A DNA stretch of 64,000 bases from Gentiana macrophylla (lineage: Eukaryota > Streptophyta > Magnoliopsida > Gentianales > Gentianaceae). The notes below the pieces were generated by a model that worked only from the letters and a program-made list of their open reading frames with translations, did no database searches and was not told the origin of the DNA. The first letter of the stretch is position 1. Each line of letters opens with the position of its first letter. The stretch is from NCBI GenBank assembly GCA_026214975.1, contig CM047805.1, forward strand, positions 188,047,333-188,111,332, read 5' to 3'. The position numbers were made by a program, and so were the translations under genes. Below, piece after piece: positions 1 to 11,659 of this stretch.

Positions 1-54
1 TTTTCTTCAGAAAAAAAAATAAAGATCCTTTTTTGGTCTCTGCCAAATATCCTT

Positions 55-1004
55 GGGAGCTGGTATGAACAGGGCAAAATAATTATTGCCAGGGCAATAG
101 CTCAGCAATTATATTATTTAGACAGAAATACCCTTTTCAATATCTTTCTACTCTTTTTCCTCATTCAACTTCCTCTGCAAATTTATGGGCTCGTGAAGTT
201 GTTGCATTTCTTTCATATCTCTTGTTCACTCTCTCCTCTTCAGCCCATTCTTACTCTTTCTACTGCAATTAAATTTCTCAAATTCAAAAACAAACTCCCA
301 TTTTAATTCTTGGTTTTGAAATCCAAATGGAAAAAATTCATTTCTGCCCCCAAAAAGTTCTTCCATTTTTCCCCCTTCATGCTAAGTCTCCTTAAGCTTT
401 ATGTTTATTTACAAAAACACATATTCGACAAGTAAGGTGAGGTGACTGGAGATTTGAAACCATGGATTTATATTTTGGTTGAGCATTGAGGGGTGCGGGA
501 ACTGGTAAGGGATGTGAACAACCAGGAAACATATTTTACCGTAAATTGACTGTTCAGGTGAATTTGATTGCATATAGGAGCGGGAATGGGGATTGGTCGC
601 TGCAATAAGCAGAATTTACACGCTTTTTTTTAATTTGGGAAGAGGCTTATTGATGGTGAAGATGAAGTACCGACATGCCTAAATATCAAATATTTATGTT
701 AGGAGGTTTTAACAAAGTGTCATCTCCATGACTCCATTGTTGTTGGAGCTTCCAAGTAATAGATCCTGTAAATTAAAAAAAAAAATTGCATAGGGAAGGT
801 AGAGGATACGTTGAGTTGGAAAGATGGTGTGATAAGGAGAAGCACGACGGCGGATGTGCAAGATCTGATTTTGTAGGAGGAGCTGAGATAAATAAAAAAA
901 GTTGGTCTCAAGAAGATGATTATAAGGGTATTTCTGTCTAAATAATATAATTGCTGAGTTGTTGCCCTGGCAATAATTATTTTGCCCTGTTCATACCAGG
1001 TCCC
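55..1004. mobile_element. Non-autonomous Mutator-like element (950 bp)
   Basis: Seen: 55-135 and 924-1004 are inverted copies of each other (81 bp, about 3 mismatches), beginning GGGAGCTGGTATGAAC and GGGACCTGGTATGAAC. The 9 bases outside are AATATCCTT on the left (46-54) and AATAACCTT on the right (1005-1013), 8 of 9 identical. Long inverted repeats with a 9-bp target duplication are the signature of Mutator-like elements. The interior (136-923) has no transposase and no convincing reading frame, so it is non-autonomous. It sits upstream of the first visible exon of transporter copy A, probably in its intron 1. Confidence 0.85.
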
Positions 1005-1302
1005 AATAACCTTTCGATGCAACAAAGTCAAGTCAATAATATATGACAGGACAATGTGTTGAAAAAAGACTCTTTTTTTAAAATTTTTTTTTATAAAATT
1101 ATTTAAGTCTTCCCTCGTGCACATAAGAGCTTTGCCCCTAGAGGCACAAAAGACATAATTTTCTTTCTGTATGTTAATTACATCAAATCTTCCATATAAT
1201 GTTTATATAAAGTATCATCTTCTGGCGGTGATATATTATTGCTGTTATGTAGATATTCGGTTTAAACATATAATGTAACACTATGTTGGTGTGGTTGTGC
1301 AG

Positions 1303-3507
1303 GGGTCGATACTCCGATTAGTTTGTCATTCTTTGCATACTTGGCTCAAGCTCTTGTGTATGGTGGCATCTTGATATATCGTCGACAGAACTTGCTTGTA
1401 TTTATATTTTCCCCTTTTCAATTTTGCGTGTCTTTAAACGTGCTATTCGCATTCTGATTTAGCAATTCACTAGTTCAGAAAATGAACAATGATGTCAATA
1501 CTAAAGTGTCAATGTTTGCAGGTTTCTTGGTATTGGTACTTACTCTTAGCCTTTGTTAATGTCCAAGCCAATTTTCTTGGTAAGCTTTGGCCATTCCAAG
1601 TGCGTATGTATGTATGTATGCATGCAAGGACGGAGGCATGTATGATTTGAGGGGGGCTAAGCCCACCCGGTCAAAAGAATATTACACTAAAATGTCTATG
1701 TAGTTCAGTTTTGTAGTTCAGTTTTGTAGTTCAGTTTGATCCGTAAAATATTCTTAATCCAACCCACCCAGGAACTCGATATAGTTCATTAGCCCACCCT
1801 ATGTTGAAATCCTGGCTCTGTCCTTGTATGCATGTATGTACGCGCGTGTGTGTGTGAATATTAATTATATATACATGTGTAGTTGATAGATTGATATAGG
1901 TAATTTGCATTAATATTTGTGCTTCCTACTAAAGTGCAGTTAACAAAGCCTATGAGTACACATCAATTACCAGTGTGGCTCTATTGAATTGTTGGACAAT
2001 AGCTTGGTCAATCTTATTGACATGGCTTTTCCTGGGCACAAGGTATTCCCTTTCGCAATTTTTGGGTGCAGCCATTTGCGTGACAGGTGTTGGTGTCGTA
2101 GTTTTATCAGATTCTGGTGTAGGTGGCGCAGGTGACATTTCTTTTCTAACATTTTTTTATTTATTTACTGGAAATGCTAATTAAAGTGAGATATTCAACG
2201 ATGAATGCTCGTTAATAATAACGAAGATCACATGTGAAATAGGCAACTTTGAAAGTGGCTACCTTAATTTTAGGTGGTTCAAGGCCTCTACTGGGAGATG
2301 CACTAATTATTGGAGGCACATTTTTCTTCGCACTGAGTAATGTTGGAGAGGTCGGCGATCATCTGCATTTTGTTTAAGCATGGAAAATCTAGCAGAGGAT
2401 TAGCCTAAACATTGATAAGTTTTATGGATGCAGGAATTTTGTGTGAAGAGAAAAGATCAAGTTGAAGTAGTTGCCATGATTGGACTTTTCGGAATGCTCG
2501 TGAGTGTTTTTGAAGTGTATCCTGACGCCCTTGACTTTACATAATATACATATATATATGCATATAACTTTCACAAAATTTGAGCTCAATCTGTTACTTT
2601 TTCCATAACATAATCGTAGAGCTGCACTCGAACGCGAGGAATTGAAGTCAGCAAAATGGTCCACTGAGGCAGTGAGTTGAACAAGTCAATACATGTAATT
2701 AGTGCACTAAAATGCAGCTAATCATTTTTATCTGATGTTGTTATGTAGATACTGGCCTTTGCTGGTTATGCAGTGGCATGCTTTTTGTGCTACACTTTTG
2801 TTCCTATTGTTTTAAAGGTAAAGGTTATTGCATTCTACTCTTTTCTTCATTTGGTTCCGATCGAAGGAATGCCCTTTCCAGGATACTCAAAAGGGTATGT
2901 ATGTCTTCTGTTAGTTTGGCTTTGAAGGTAAAATAGAGAATCCGTTACATTAATGGCAGCTAATTGGTGCAGATAAGTGGATCCACTCTGCTCAATCTAT
3001 CACAACTCACAACTAATATGTGGTCGGTTGTGATTCGGATATTTTTCTACAAACAAAAGGTCATCTTTTTCTTCTGTTTATCCTTTTACTTGCTGCATGC
3101 ATTTTTATATAGCTGCTAATCTTTGATGAAAATTAAGTTTTTGAACTTGTGACATTTTCTGTTATCTTTACATGAAATGTATGCAGGTTAACTGGTTGTA
3201 TTATCCGTCTTTCGCGCTTGTAGTTGTTGGCCTTATTATCTACTCTAGAAGGTATGCATTGACTTTGTGCCTGATTTACCTCTATTCCAAATGGAACAAA
3301 ATATTTATATACTTTGCTTCATCATCAACTCTTTCATGCATCTTTTCTTAACTTTAGTATGTTAAAAAAAAAACAGTTATACGGACTTTTTTTTTTTGTC
3401 GGTTTCTTGACAGCGAGAAGGATACTGCTGTTGCCAATGCGGATGGAGACCAAGATCAGCAAAGCAGCAGGTTGCTTGATGAAGAAAGCACGGATTTTTT
3501 GAAATGA
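1303..3507 (+). CDS. SLC35F-like (DUF914) membrane transporter, tandem copy A, exons 2-11
   Basis: Member of the drug/metabolite transporter superfamily related to solute carrier 35 family F; such proteins are ~10-helix endomembrane proteins whose substrates in plants are mostly not settled. Exons read from the sequence: 1303-1397, 1522-1579, 1940-2131, 2274-2350, 2434-2516, 2620-2671, 2749-2817, 2973-3059, 3187-3251, 3414-3507 (stop TGA 3505-3507). All junctions are GT-AG and the frame is open throughout (289 residues plus stop). Hallmarks are CWTIAW, GTRYSL, LLSDSGVGG and NVGEEFCVK. By comparison with copies B and C, exon 1 (about 38-46 codons) is missing and must lie left of the window. 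Intron 3 carries an hAT MITE that copy B lacks. Introns are clearly similar to those of copy B, so A and B are the youngest pair. Exon 9 differs from its paralogues at LSQLTTNMW. Confidence 0.9.
1625..1826. mobile_element. hAT-type MITE in intron 3 of copy A
   Basis: Seen: 202 bp beginning CAAGGACGGAGGCATG and, read from the other strand, beginning CAAGGACAGAGCCAGG. It is flanked by a perfect 8-bp duplication TATGCATG (1617-1624 and 1827-1834). Eight-base target duplications and short imperfect inverted termini fit the hAT superfamily. No coding capacity. The corresponding intron of copy B (5985-6184) lacks it, so it inserted after the A/B duplication. Caveat: the flanks are TATG-rich, which raises the chance of a coincidental duplication. 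Confidence 0.7.
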
Positions 3508-3810
3508 AGTTGAATGAATTGAGTAGCAGAGGAAAAACAACTTGATTTTCATTTATTATCATATGATTAAAAGTAAGATGGTGTATTGTTTGCTCTAGGA
3601 ACCGATTTTCATAAGGTCGGTTCGACTGTGATGTACAGATAGAGTTGAGTAGAATGAGTGTACGTGGTCTAAATAAAGACCCATTTGTATGAGAGATTTT
3701 ATCGTGTGTGAGATGTTAGAAATGAATGGTTGTAATGTATTCCACTTTGTACTACATTTCTACAACGGTTGTATTATCAAAATTTCCCCCTTTGTATACC
3801 CAAAATATTA
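3508..3810 (+). other. 3' flank of copy A
   Basis: Downstream of the copy A stop. AT-rich, with AATAAA at 3671-3676, a plausible plant polyadenylation signal, and several TTGTA-type stretches. No reading frame or RNA gene seen. The transcript end cannot be fixed from sequence alone. Confidence 0.4.
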
Positions 3811-4077
3811 CTCCCTCCGTCCCATTTTATTAGTCATTTTGACTTTTCACACAGATTAAAAAAATGTAGTTAATGCTTTGAATCTCATTAAATGATCCAA
3901 TATTTTTACCCCTTTTAAGTTATTGTTAGAGCATTTAACGCTTCACACTTTTTGTTGTAAATATTGTAAAGAGGGAAGGACAATTGAAGAAATTTAACAA
4001 TAAATGCATAAAATAGACACTTATTTTGGAACAAATCAAAAAGGGAACATGAACAAATAAAATTAAACGGATTGGAG
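3811..4077. mobile_element. Stowaway-type MITE (Tc1/mariner)
   Basis: Seen: 267 bp starting CTCCCTCCGTCCCATTTTAT, the well-known plant Stowaway terminus. The right end read from the other strand starts CTCCAATCCGTTTAATTTTA, an imperfect inverted copy. Both ends are flanked by TA (3809-3810, 4078-4079), the expected target duplication. No coding capacity. Confidence 0.85.
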
Positions 4078-5055
4078 TACTAATTTGTTAGTAAAACCGT
4101 GGTTTTTTTTTTTTTTCTTTTTTTTTTCTTCTTCACTATTTTGCTGCTTGTTGTACGTAGAATAAACTACGGTGGTGGAACCCGTGGGTTGCTGTGTATT
4201 AAAAGTCTAAAAAGCAATAATTGTAAAGTAATGAAAAAAAATAGGTGAATTGATAATAAATTAGGGACACGTAAAATGAAGAATTAGTATGCAATAAATG
4301 CTCCATTGATATTATAAATTGACGTATATTTTTTGCCATAAAAAAACAATCGTATATAAACACCCTAAATAATATGCTTAAGAACCGATATATATATATA
4401 TTTTTTGAGTGGAATTAACAACCGATATTAAGTCTAGAAAATACCCAACATCTTGACTCAAATTCGATCATATTAAAAATTATTTTCTGAGTCAAATTCA
4501 GTCAGAATAAGGTATAATGTATACATTTTGATGCATCTAAATCGATCAGCATCACATAGTAATAGTTGTAAGAGTGAGTTGGATGCATGAGGACTCTGCA
4601 CTTAATGAGTGAGTTGAGTTACATCTCCAAGAGATACAGTATAAGCAAAATCAGCCGACATATATATACCCCATACCTCGGGCCTGATAGCGCTAAATGT
4701 GTTATAAATGATCCGGTCAACTGTTTAGACCGCCGTCATCTCTTGTTTTAAAAAGGCTAACCCGAATTGACAAGACTTTTATGTCTCACAATTATATGAT
4801 GGTGATGCGCATCCCCCATTCCGAGGAAGGATATCACAGTTACTTCAACAACCAGTCTAGTCTATTGCATTGAAAAGTTGTTGGTATAGGAAGCTATGTG
4901 TAACACTGTAAGCCAAATAACATAAAACAGAGGAGCTGACGGCCAAATAAAGATGTTAAAGTGGAAATAAGTATCGCCATATGTATATGTATTATGTATA
5001 TATATATATATATATATATGTCGATAACATTTCAATTGCAGGCAGGTGATAAAGA
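4078..5055. other. Intergenic region upstream of copy B
   Basis: No convincing reading frame. Contains mixed T tracts (about 4110-4128), a short (TA)n run at 4390-4402 and another at 4997-5020 just before the copy B start. Presumably includes the copy B promoter, but I cannot assign a TATA box with confidence because the sequence is AT-rich throughout. Confidence 0.4.
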
Positions 5056-7661
5056 ATGAATATCAGCAGTATGCAGGGGATAAAGAATGAAGAAGGAGGC
5101 CTCTCAAGGATCTTACTCTTGCTGTTAATGGGACAGCTTGTTTCTTTTTCCTTGGCTCTTATGGGCTTCACTGCTTCTATCACTGCTAATCTTGGTACTT
5201 TTTTCTTCTTCACCTTTTCAATTTAATTTCTTCATGAATATTCCTTAATTTTAATTGTTATGGGATAAGTGGGCAAGGGAACTTCTATATCATCCTTAAC
5301 GAATAACGATATATCTTCGGATTAATTATTCGGTTCATTAGGTCTTGAATACCAGAGGCTTTAAACAAAAATAAATAAATGAATAAATGAGACTCGACAG
5401 TGAGTTGAAAAAAAAGCCATGGTTTTGATAATGTAATGTAATTGTAAAGTACCCCATATTGTGGTTTTAATATTTCTATCTATTATTTAAAATAATAAAA
5501 AAATAAATGAAAAAACACCTACATAATTAATGTTTATGGTACATATATATATCATAATTGGTTTTAAGTTTATGTTGGTACCATAATTGTTTATGTGCAG
5601 GGGTAGATACACCGCTTAGTTTGTCCTTGTTTGCATATTTGGCTCTAGCTCTTGTCTATGGAGGCATCTTCATATATCGTCGCCAGAAGTTACTAGTAAA
5701 ATTCATATTTTACCCTGCAGCCTTTAAATGTGTCATGAGTCATGACTCAACTTAATTTATTTTGTTTACTTAACTATGGCATTCTAATTTAGCAATTTAC
5801 TTGTTGAATTTACAAGACAGAAAGACTTTACTCCACAAAATAAAATAAAATAAAATAACTAGAGGGAAAAAAAAAAAAAAAAAAGTTTAGAAAATAAAAC
5901 CAATACTAAACAGTCAGTGTTTGCAGGTTTCTTGGTATTTGTACTTACTCTTAGCCTTTGTTGATCTTCAAGGGAATTATCTTGGTAAGCTTTGGCCACT
6001 CCATCTTTTCTACTATGTGGTTTACAAAAAGGTCAAATTATATATGTGATCAATGTGGGACTTTTTCTCATCCAGTGACCTAACAACTATGTATGTGCAA
6101 CTGTGTGTGTGTGCGCGTCTCTCTATACATGAAAAATAATTTGCTTTAATTTTTAGTGCTTTTACATCTTCCTACAAAGTGCAGTTAACAAAGCCTATGA
6201 GTACTCATCAATTACAAGTGTGTCCCTATTGAATTGTTGGACAATAGCTTGGGCAATCATTTTGACATGGCTGTTACTGGGCACAAAGTATTCCCTTTAC
6301 CAATTTTTCGGTGCAGCCATCTGCGTGGCAGGTGTTGGTGTCGTACTTTTATCAGATGCTGGAGTAGGTGGCGGAGGTGACATTTCCTTTTCCCTAAGAA
6401 CACATTTTATTTAATCATTTATTAGCCAGGAAAGTAGGTTTGTGTTGCGATAAATGCTCGTTAATAACGATGATCAAGTGGAATTTGCAGGCGGTTCAAG
6501 ACCTCTTGTAGGAGATGCACTAGTTATTGCAGGCACATTTTTCTTTGCAATGAGCAATGTTGGAGAAGTCGGTGATCATTTTCAATTTCTTTAACCTTGG
6601 AAAATCTAGCAGAGGATTAGCCTAACTAACATTGCTAAGTTCCTTCGATACAGGAATTTTGCGTGAAGAGAAAAGATCAAGTGGAAGTAGTTGCAATGAT
6701 TGGGCTATTCGGAATGCTCGTGAGTGTTTGTGAAGTGTATCCTTACGCTCTTGACTTAACATAACAGAGCACAGCATATGATCTGTTTCTTTAAAGCCAT
6801 GATATTGATATACATATAACCTTCACAAAATTTGAGCTCTGTTACTTTTCCTTAACATAGTCTTAGAGCTGTACTCGAACGCGAGGAATTGAAGTCAGCA
6901 AAATGGTCCACTGAAGCAGTGAGTTAAAGAAATCATTACATTTACATGTAATTAGTTAGTGTACTTTAAATGCTTGGATATCACATTATCTGATCATGTT
7001 CTAGCTTTTATGTTTCTAGATATTGGCATTTTCTGGATATGCCCTGGCATGCTTTTCATTCTACACTTTTGTTCCTATTATTTTGAAGGTAAACTCATTA
7101 ACCATTATTCTACTCTTTATGTGCATTCTACACTTGTGTGAGTTTAGCTTTGAAGGTTTATATATACAGCTTATTGCTGCAGATAAGTGGATCTACTCTA
7201 CTCAATCTGTCACTTCTCACATCTAATATGTGGACGGTTGTGTTTCGGATATTTTTCTACAAGCAAAAGGTCTTTTTTTTTCTTCTTTTACCTGCATATA
7301 TTTTCATATAGGTGCTATTTGATCTTTTGATAGTGTGTATGTTTTTGAACTTGTGATCATTAATTGAAAAAATGCAGGTCAATTGGTTGTATTATATATC
7401 TTTTGGGCTAGTAGTTGTTGGCCTTGTTATTTACTCTACAAGGTTTGTTATTTTACTTTGTGCCTAATTTTATCTGTTATACAACTACATGGGATGGAAC
7501 AAGCATTTATATAGATGCTTCATCTTCAACTTTTGCATCTATATAAATTGTTTGGTTGGTTTGACAGCGAGAAGGATACTGGTGCTGCCATTAATGAGGA
7601 TGGAGACTTAAATCAGCAGAAAAGGTTGCTTGATGAAGAAAGCAAACATGTTTTGGAATGA
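5056..7661 (+). CDS. SLC35F-like (DUF914) membrane transporter, tandem copy B, complete
   Basis: Complete second paralogue. Exons: 5056-5194, 5601-5695, 5927-5984, 6185-6376, 6491-6567, 6654-6736, 6867-6918, 7020-7088, 7183-7269, 7378-7442, 7568-7661 (stop TGA 7659-7661). Total 1011 bases, 336 residues. Two in-frame ATGs exist, at 5056 and 5071; copy C and the family's usual start near IKNEE favour 5071 (331 residues), but 5056 cannot be excluded. Exons 2-11 match copy A base for base in length, and phases are the same. Motifs seen: CWTIAW, LLGTKYSL, LLSDAGVGGGG, NVGE then EFCVKRKDQVEVVAMIG, and FRIFFYKQK. The hydrophobic pattern fits about 10 membrane helices with a short hydrophilic C-terminal tail ending EESKHVLE. 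Predicted role is solute transport across an endomembrane; substrate unknown. No frame break seen. Confidence 0.93.
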
Positions 7662-7859
7662 AAACTTGATTTTCAATTATTCTCATGCTTTGTAACATTG
7701 AATGAAATGCCACAATTAAATGTATGTATATTTTATAACTCTAGGTTTGTCATCGATCCATAGGTTTTAAAGAACATGAATTTTACTGGGTAGGGCCAGA
7801 GTATGGTATTGCAGGAGCATTTTTCATCATCTTTTAATAGAAAGGTTTGTATATTTAAA

Positions 7860-7889
7860 CTAGTATTTCACACCGTGCAATGCACGGTG
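7860..7889 (-). other. Helitron 3' terminal hairpin and CTAG end
   Basis: On the minus strand: palindromic hairpin CACCGTGCA/TGCACGGTG (7871-7889), then TGAAATA and CTAG at 7863-7860, followed by T. In Helitrons this structure is the rolling-circle termination signal. Confidence 0.8.
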
Positions 7890-7964
7890 TATGCCCACTG
7901 CAAGTATGGGTGAAGTATAACATGATATAATAAGGGATATATTTGGGGCATAAACATATCGTAG

Positions 7965-8280
7965 ATGAGATAGGTAGGATATATATATGTGTGATCTAGA
8001 AAAGAAAAAAAAAAACCGGAGGCGGTTTCGGAGGAGGTCGTTCGGAGGCGGTTGAGGAGGTCGTTCGGACACACAAATGTGAGGCGGTTTAGGAGGTCGT
8101 TCGGAAACACAAATATATCGTAGAGGCCCTAGAGGAGATAGGGTAGGATATATGTATATATGTGATCTAGAAAAGGAAAAAAAAAAAAACCGGAGGTGGT
8201 TTCGGAGGTTGTTCGAATACACAAACATATCGTAGAAGAAATAGGGTAGGATATATACATGTGATCTAGAAAAAAAAAAA
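7965..8280. repeat. Short degenerate repeats at the Helitron 3' side
   Basis: Three copies of a TAGGATATAT segment followed by GTGATCTAG, an A tract and usually CCGGAGGTGGTTTCGGAGG-like sequence begin near 7970, 8140 and 8240. They share vocabulary with the main array (CATATCGTAGA, GTCGTTCGGA) but not its long unit. Confidence 0.6.
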
Positions 8281-11060
8281 AAAAAAAAAAAAAACCTCCC
8301 CTCCTCAGAAAGCCTATATCTAGTGCTGCAATTTAGGTTATCGCTCAATCAGCCTATATGGGGGGATAGGTGGTTGACGTTGCCGTCCGGACATGTTTTC
8401 AAGGGGAGCTAGACATTGTGCTAGGCTTCTTTTGGGCACGTCCTTGGCCTTCTTTTCCAATTCATCGGGCTCATAATGAGTCGGAGGGGGGGTTCGGAGG
8501 AGGTCGTTCGGAGGCGGTTGAGGAGGTCCGGTCGTTCGGAAACATATCGTAGACAAACATATGTTGTCTTGTTCGGAAACCATATCGTAGACACACAAAC
8601 ATATCGTTCGGACACACAAGAATATCGTTCGGACACACAAACATATCGTTCGGAAACATACCGTACACACACAAACATATCGTAGACAAACATATCGGAG
8701 GTCGTTCGGACACGCAAAAAATCGGAGGGATGTTCGGAGCTCGTTCGGAGGATGTCTTTCGGAGAAAAAATCTCTCACCTTCTCAGAAATCCTACGTCTA
8801 GTGCTGCAATCTGGGTTCTCACTTAATAAGCATATATGTGGGGGGATAGGTGGTTGATGAGGTCGTCCAGACATGTTTTCAAGGCGAGCTGGGCATTGCG
8901 CTAGGCTTTTTTCGGGCATGCCCTTTGCTTTTCCAATTCTTCGGGATCATATTGAGTCGGAAGAGGTTGTTCGGAGGCGGTTGAGGAGGTCGTTCGGAAA
9001 CATATCGTAGACGAACATATGTTACCTTGTACAGAAACATATCGTAGACACACAAACATATCATAGACAAACATATCGGAGCTCGTTCGGAGGATGTCTT
9101 TCGGAGAAAAAATATCTCCTCTCCTCAGAAATCCTATGTCTAGTGCTACAATCTGGGTTCTTGCTTAATAAGCATATATGTGGGGGGAGAGGTGATTGAT
9201 GAGGTCGTCCGGCCATGTTTTCAAGGGGAGCTGGGCATTGCGCTATGCCTCTTTCGAGCACGTCCTTGGTCTTCTTTTCCAATTCATCGGGTTCATATTT
9301 AGTCGGAGGGGGGTTCAGTCGGAGGGGGGTTCGGAGGAGGTCGTTTAGAGGTCGTTTGGAAACATACGTAGACAAACATATGTTACCTTATTCGGAAACA
9401 TATCGTACACACACAATCATATCGGAGGTCGTTCGGACACGCAAAAAATCGTAGGGATGTTCGGAGCTCGTTCGGAGGATGTCTTTTGGAGAAAAAATAC
9501 TTCCTTTCCTCAGAAATCCTACGTCTAGTGCTGCAATCTGGGTTCTCGCTTAATAATCTTATATGTGGGGAAAGAGGTGGTTGATGAGGTCGTCCGGACA
9601 TGTTTCCAAGGGGAGCTGGGCATTGCGCTATGCCTATTTCAGGCATGTCCTTGGCCTTATTTTTCAATTCATCGGGCTCATATTTAGTCGGAGGGGGGTT
9701 CGGAGGAGGTCGTTTAGAGGTCGTTTGGAAACATATCGTAGACAAACATATGTTACCTCGTGCGGAAACATATCGTACACACACAAACATATCGGAGATA
9801 AACATATTGGAGGTCGTTCGGACACGCAAAAAATCGGAAGGTCGTTTGGAGGATGTCTTTCGGAGAAAAAAATCTCACCTCCTCAGAAATCCTATATTTA
9901 GTGCTGCAATTTGGGTTCAAGCTTAATAAGCATATATAAGGGGGAGAGGTGGTTGATGAGGCCGTACGGACATGTTTTCAAGTCGAGCTGGGCATTGCGC
10001 TAGGGTTCTTTCGGGCACGTCCTTTGCTTTTTCAATTCTCCGGGATCATACTGAGTCGGAAGAGGTCGTTTGGTTGCGGTTGATGAGATCGTTTGGAAAC
10101 ATATCGTAGACACACAAACATATCGTTCGGAGGCGGTTGAGGAGGTCGTTCGGAAACATATCGTAGACAAACATATGTTATCTTGTTCGGAAACATTTCG
10201 TTCACACACAAACATATCGGAGGTCGTTCGGACACGCAAAAAATCGGAGGGATGTTCGGAGCTCATTCGGAGGATGTCTTTCGGAGAAAAAATATCTCCA
10301 TTCCTCAGAAATCCTTCGTCTAGTGCTGCAATTTTGGGTTCTCGCTTAATAAGCATATATGGGGGGAGATGTGGTTGGTGAGGTCGTCCGGACATGTTTT
10401 CAAGGGAGCTATGCCTCTTTCGGGCACATCCTTGGCTTTCTATTCCAATTCATCGGGCTCATATTTAGTCGGAGGGGGGTTCGGAGGAGGTCGTTTGGAA
10501 ACATATCGTAGACAAACATATGTTAATTTTGTTCGGAAAAATATCGTTTGGACACACAAACATATTGTTCGGAAACATATCATACACACACAAACATATC
10601 GTAGATAAACATATCGGAGGTCGTTCGGACACACAAAAAATCGGAGGGTCGTTCGGAGAAAAAGATCTCCCCTCTTCAGAAGTCAAATATCTAGTGCTGC
10701 AATTTGGGTTCAATCTTAATAAGCATATATGAGGGGGAGAGGTGGTTGATGAGGCCGTACGGACATGTTTTCAATTCTTTCGGGCATGCCCTTGTCCTGC
10801 TTTTCCAATTCTTCGGGATCATATTGAATCGGAGGCGGTTGAGGAGGTCGTTCGGAAACATATCGTAGACATACATATGTTACCTTGTCCCGAAACATAT
10901 CGTTCGGATAAAAATATATCGTTCGGAAACATATTGTACATACACAAACATATCGTAGACAAATATATCGGAGGTCGTACAGACACGCAAAAAATCGTAG
11001 GGTCGTTCGGAGAATGTCTTTCGGATGAGGTCGTTCGAAGGTTGTTTGTTTGTGTGTTTA
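8281..11060. repeat. Tandem array of ~340-480-bp units inside the Helitron
   Basis: The anchor TAGTGCTGCAAT (or a one-base variant) recurs at about 8321, 8799, 9141, 9525, 9899, 10321 and 10692, spacings 478, 342, 384, 374, 422 and 371. Each unit contains, in order, GGTTGATGAGG-CGTCCGGACATG, GGGCATTGCGCTA, TTTTCCAATTC-TCGGG, repeated TCGTTCGGA and ACATATCGTAGAC motifs, and GGATGTCTTTCGGAGAAAAAA. Unit length varies because the short GTTCGGA/CATATCGT motifs are themselves amplified in different numbers. Reading frames across the array are by-products of the repeat. Confidence 0.9.
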
Positions 11061-11183
11061 GCTCCCCTCTCATTCCCCCATTCTCTTTGTATTATGTATT
11101 AGGAAATTGTAAAAAAAAAATTTAAAACATGCCACGTGTCGGCACACCTTCAATTGCCCTTGTCTTTGTTTTAGTTATTAGGA

Positions 11184-11411
11184 TTTAAAAAAATAAAGTA
11201 AGAAGATTGTGTACTGAGGAGGTGTTTTTGAACTATAGTCTTTCTTTACACCACAATAGAATCGATCTTATGTAAGTTTTGATTATAGAGAGTCAAAATC
11301 GATTTTCCATAGATTCGATTCTGAATGGAAACTGGTAAAATCGATGTTTGACTCTGAATCGATTTTCACAAGGTTGATTCGCTATTTATTTAAAACATAA
11401 TCCACATTATT
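11184..11411. other. Intergenic, AT-rich
   Basis: Between the Helitron and the SINE. Contains several AATCGATTTT-like repeats (11259-11360) that form partial inverted pairs. No reading frame seen. Confidence 0.4.
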
Positions 11412-11429
11412 TCCTTTTAACTTATTTAA

Positions 11430-11659
11430 AAAAAAGGGTAAACCCTACCTCCGAGGGTCCCCATACTTCTGATTCCGATCTCACAGGTGTATGGAGATGT
11501 AAATCTGGATACCTAATAAACACACACAAATCTGCCATTGACAGAGAGAGAAAGAGAGCGATTCGCCTCATGGGATTCGAACCTGACCTCCCCGCTTCCT
11601 GCTCGTTGTTTTTAAGCTTTTAAACACCCACGCCACACCACTGCGCCATATCCAGGGGA
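11430..11659 (-). mobile_element. tRNA-derived SINE (family 1)
   Basis: On the minus strand it begins TCCCCTGGATATGGCGCAGT, which includes an A box-like TGGCGCAGTGG, followed by a B box GGTTCGAATCC (about 11584). The 3' end has GGACCCTCGGAGGTAGGG then TTTACCCTTTTTTT. It is flanked by an 18-bp duplication TCCTTTTAACTTATTTAA (11412-11429 and 11660-11677). Internal pol III promoter boxes plus a long target duplication identify a SINE. It lies about 120 bases upstream of the copy C start. Confidence 0.85.

Larger units (their letters stand above)
7860..11183 (-). mobile_element. Non-autonomous Helitron (3.3 kb) between copies B and C
   Basis: Read on the minus strand, the element starts TCCTAATAACTAAAACAAAG (at 11183) and ends with a perfect hairpin, 9-bp arms CACCGTGCA and TGCACGGTG around one base (7871-7889), then 7 bases and CTAG (7863-7860). 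The base beyond the 3' end is T and the base before the 5' end is A. TC at the 5' end, a GC-rich hairpin shortly before CTRR at the 3' end, insertion between A and T and no target duplication are the accepted Helitron hallmarks. A CCACGTGTCGG block (11145-11155) lies near the 5' end. No Rep/helicase reading frame, so non-autonomous. Most of the body is a tandem repeat array. The 5' end is less certain than the 3' end. Confidence 0.75.

Noticed and set aside
1..1302. Exon 1 of transporter copy A inside the window
   Set aside because: No sequence resembling the MWIKNEE...LTANLG-coding exon of copies B and C occurs before 1303; it must lie further left.
8281..11060. CRISPR-like array
   Set aside because: Units are hundreds of bases long and internally repetitive, without short uniform repeats and unique spacers; the genome is eukaryotic.
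7860..11125. About twenty open frames of 60-190 codons
   Set aside because: They follow the tandem repeat in multiple frames on both strands, lack start context and known domains, and are explained by the Helitron array.
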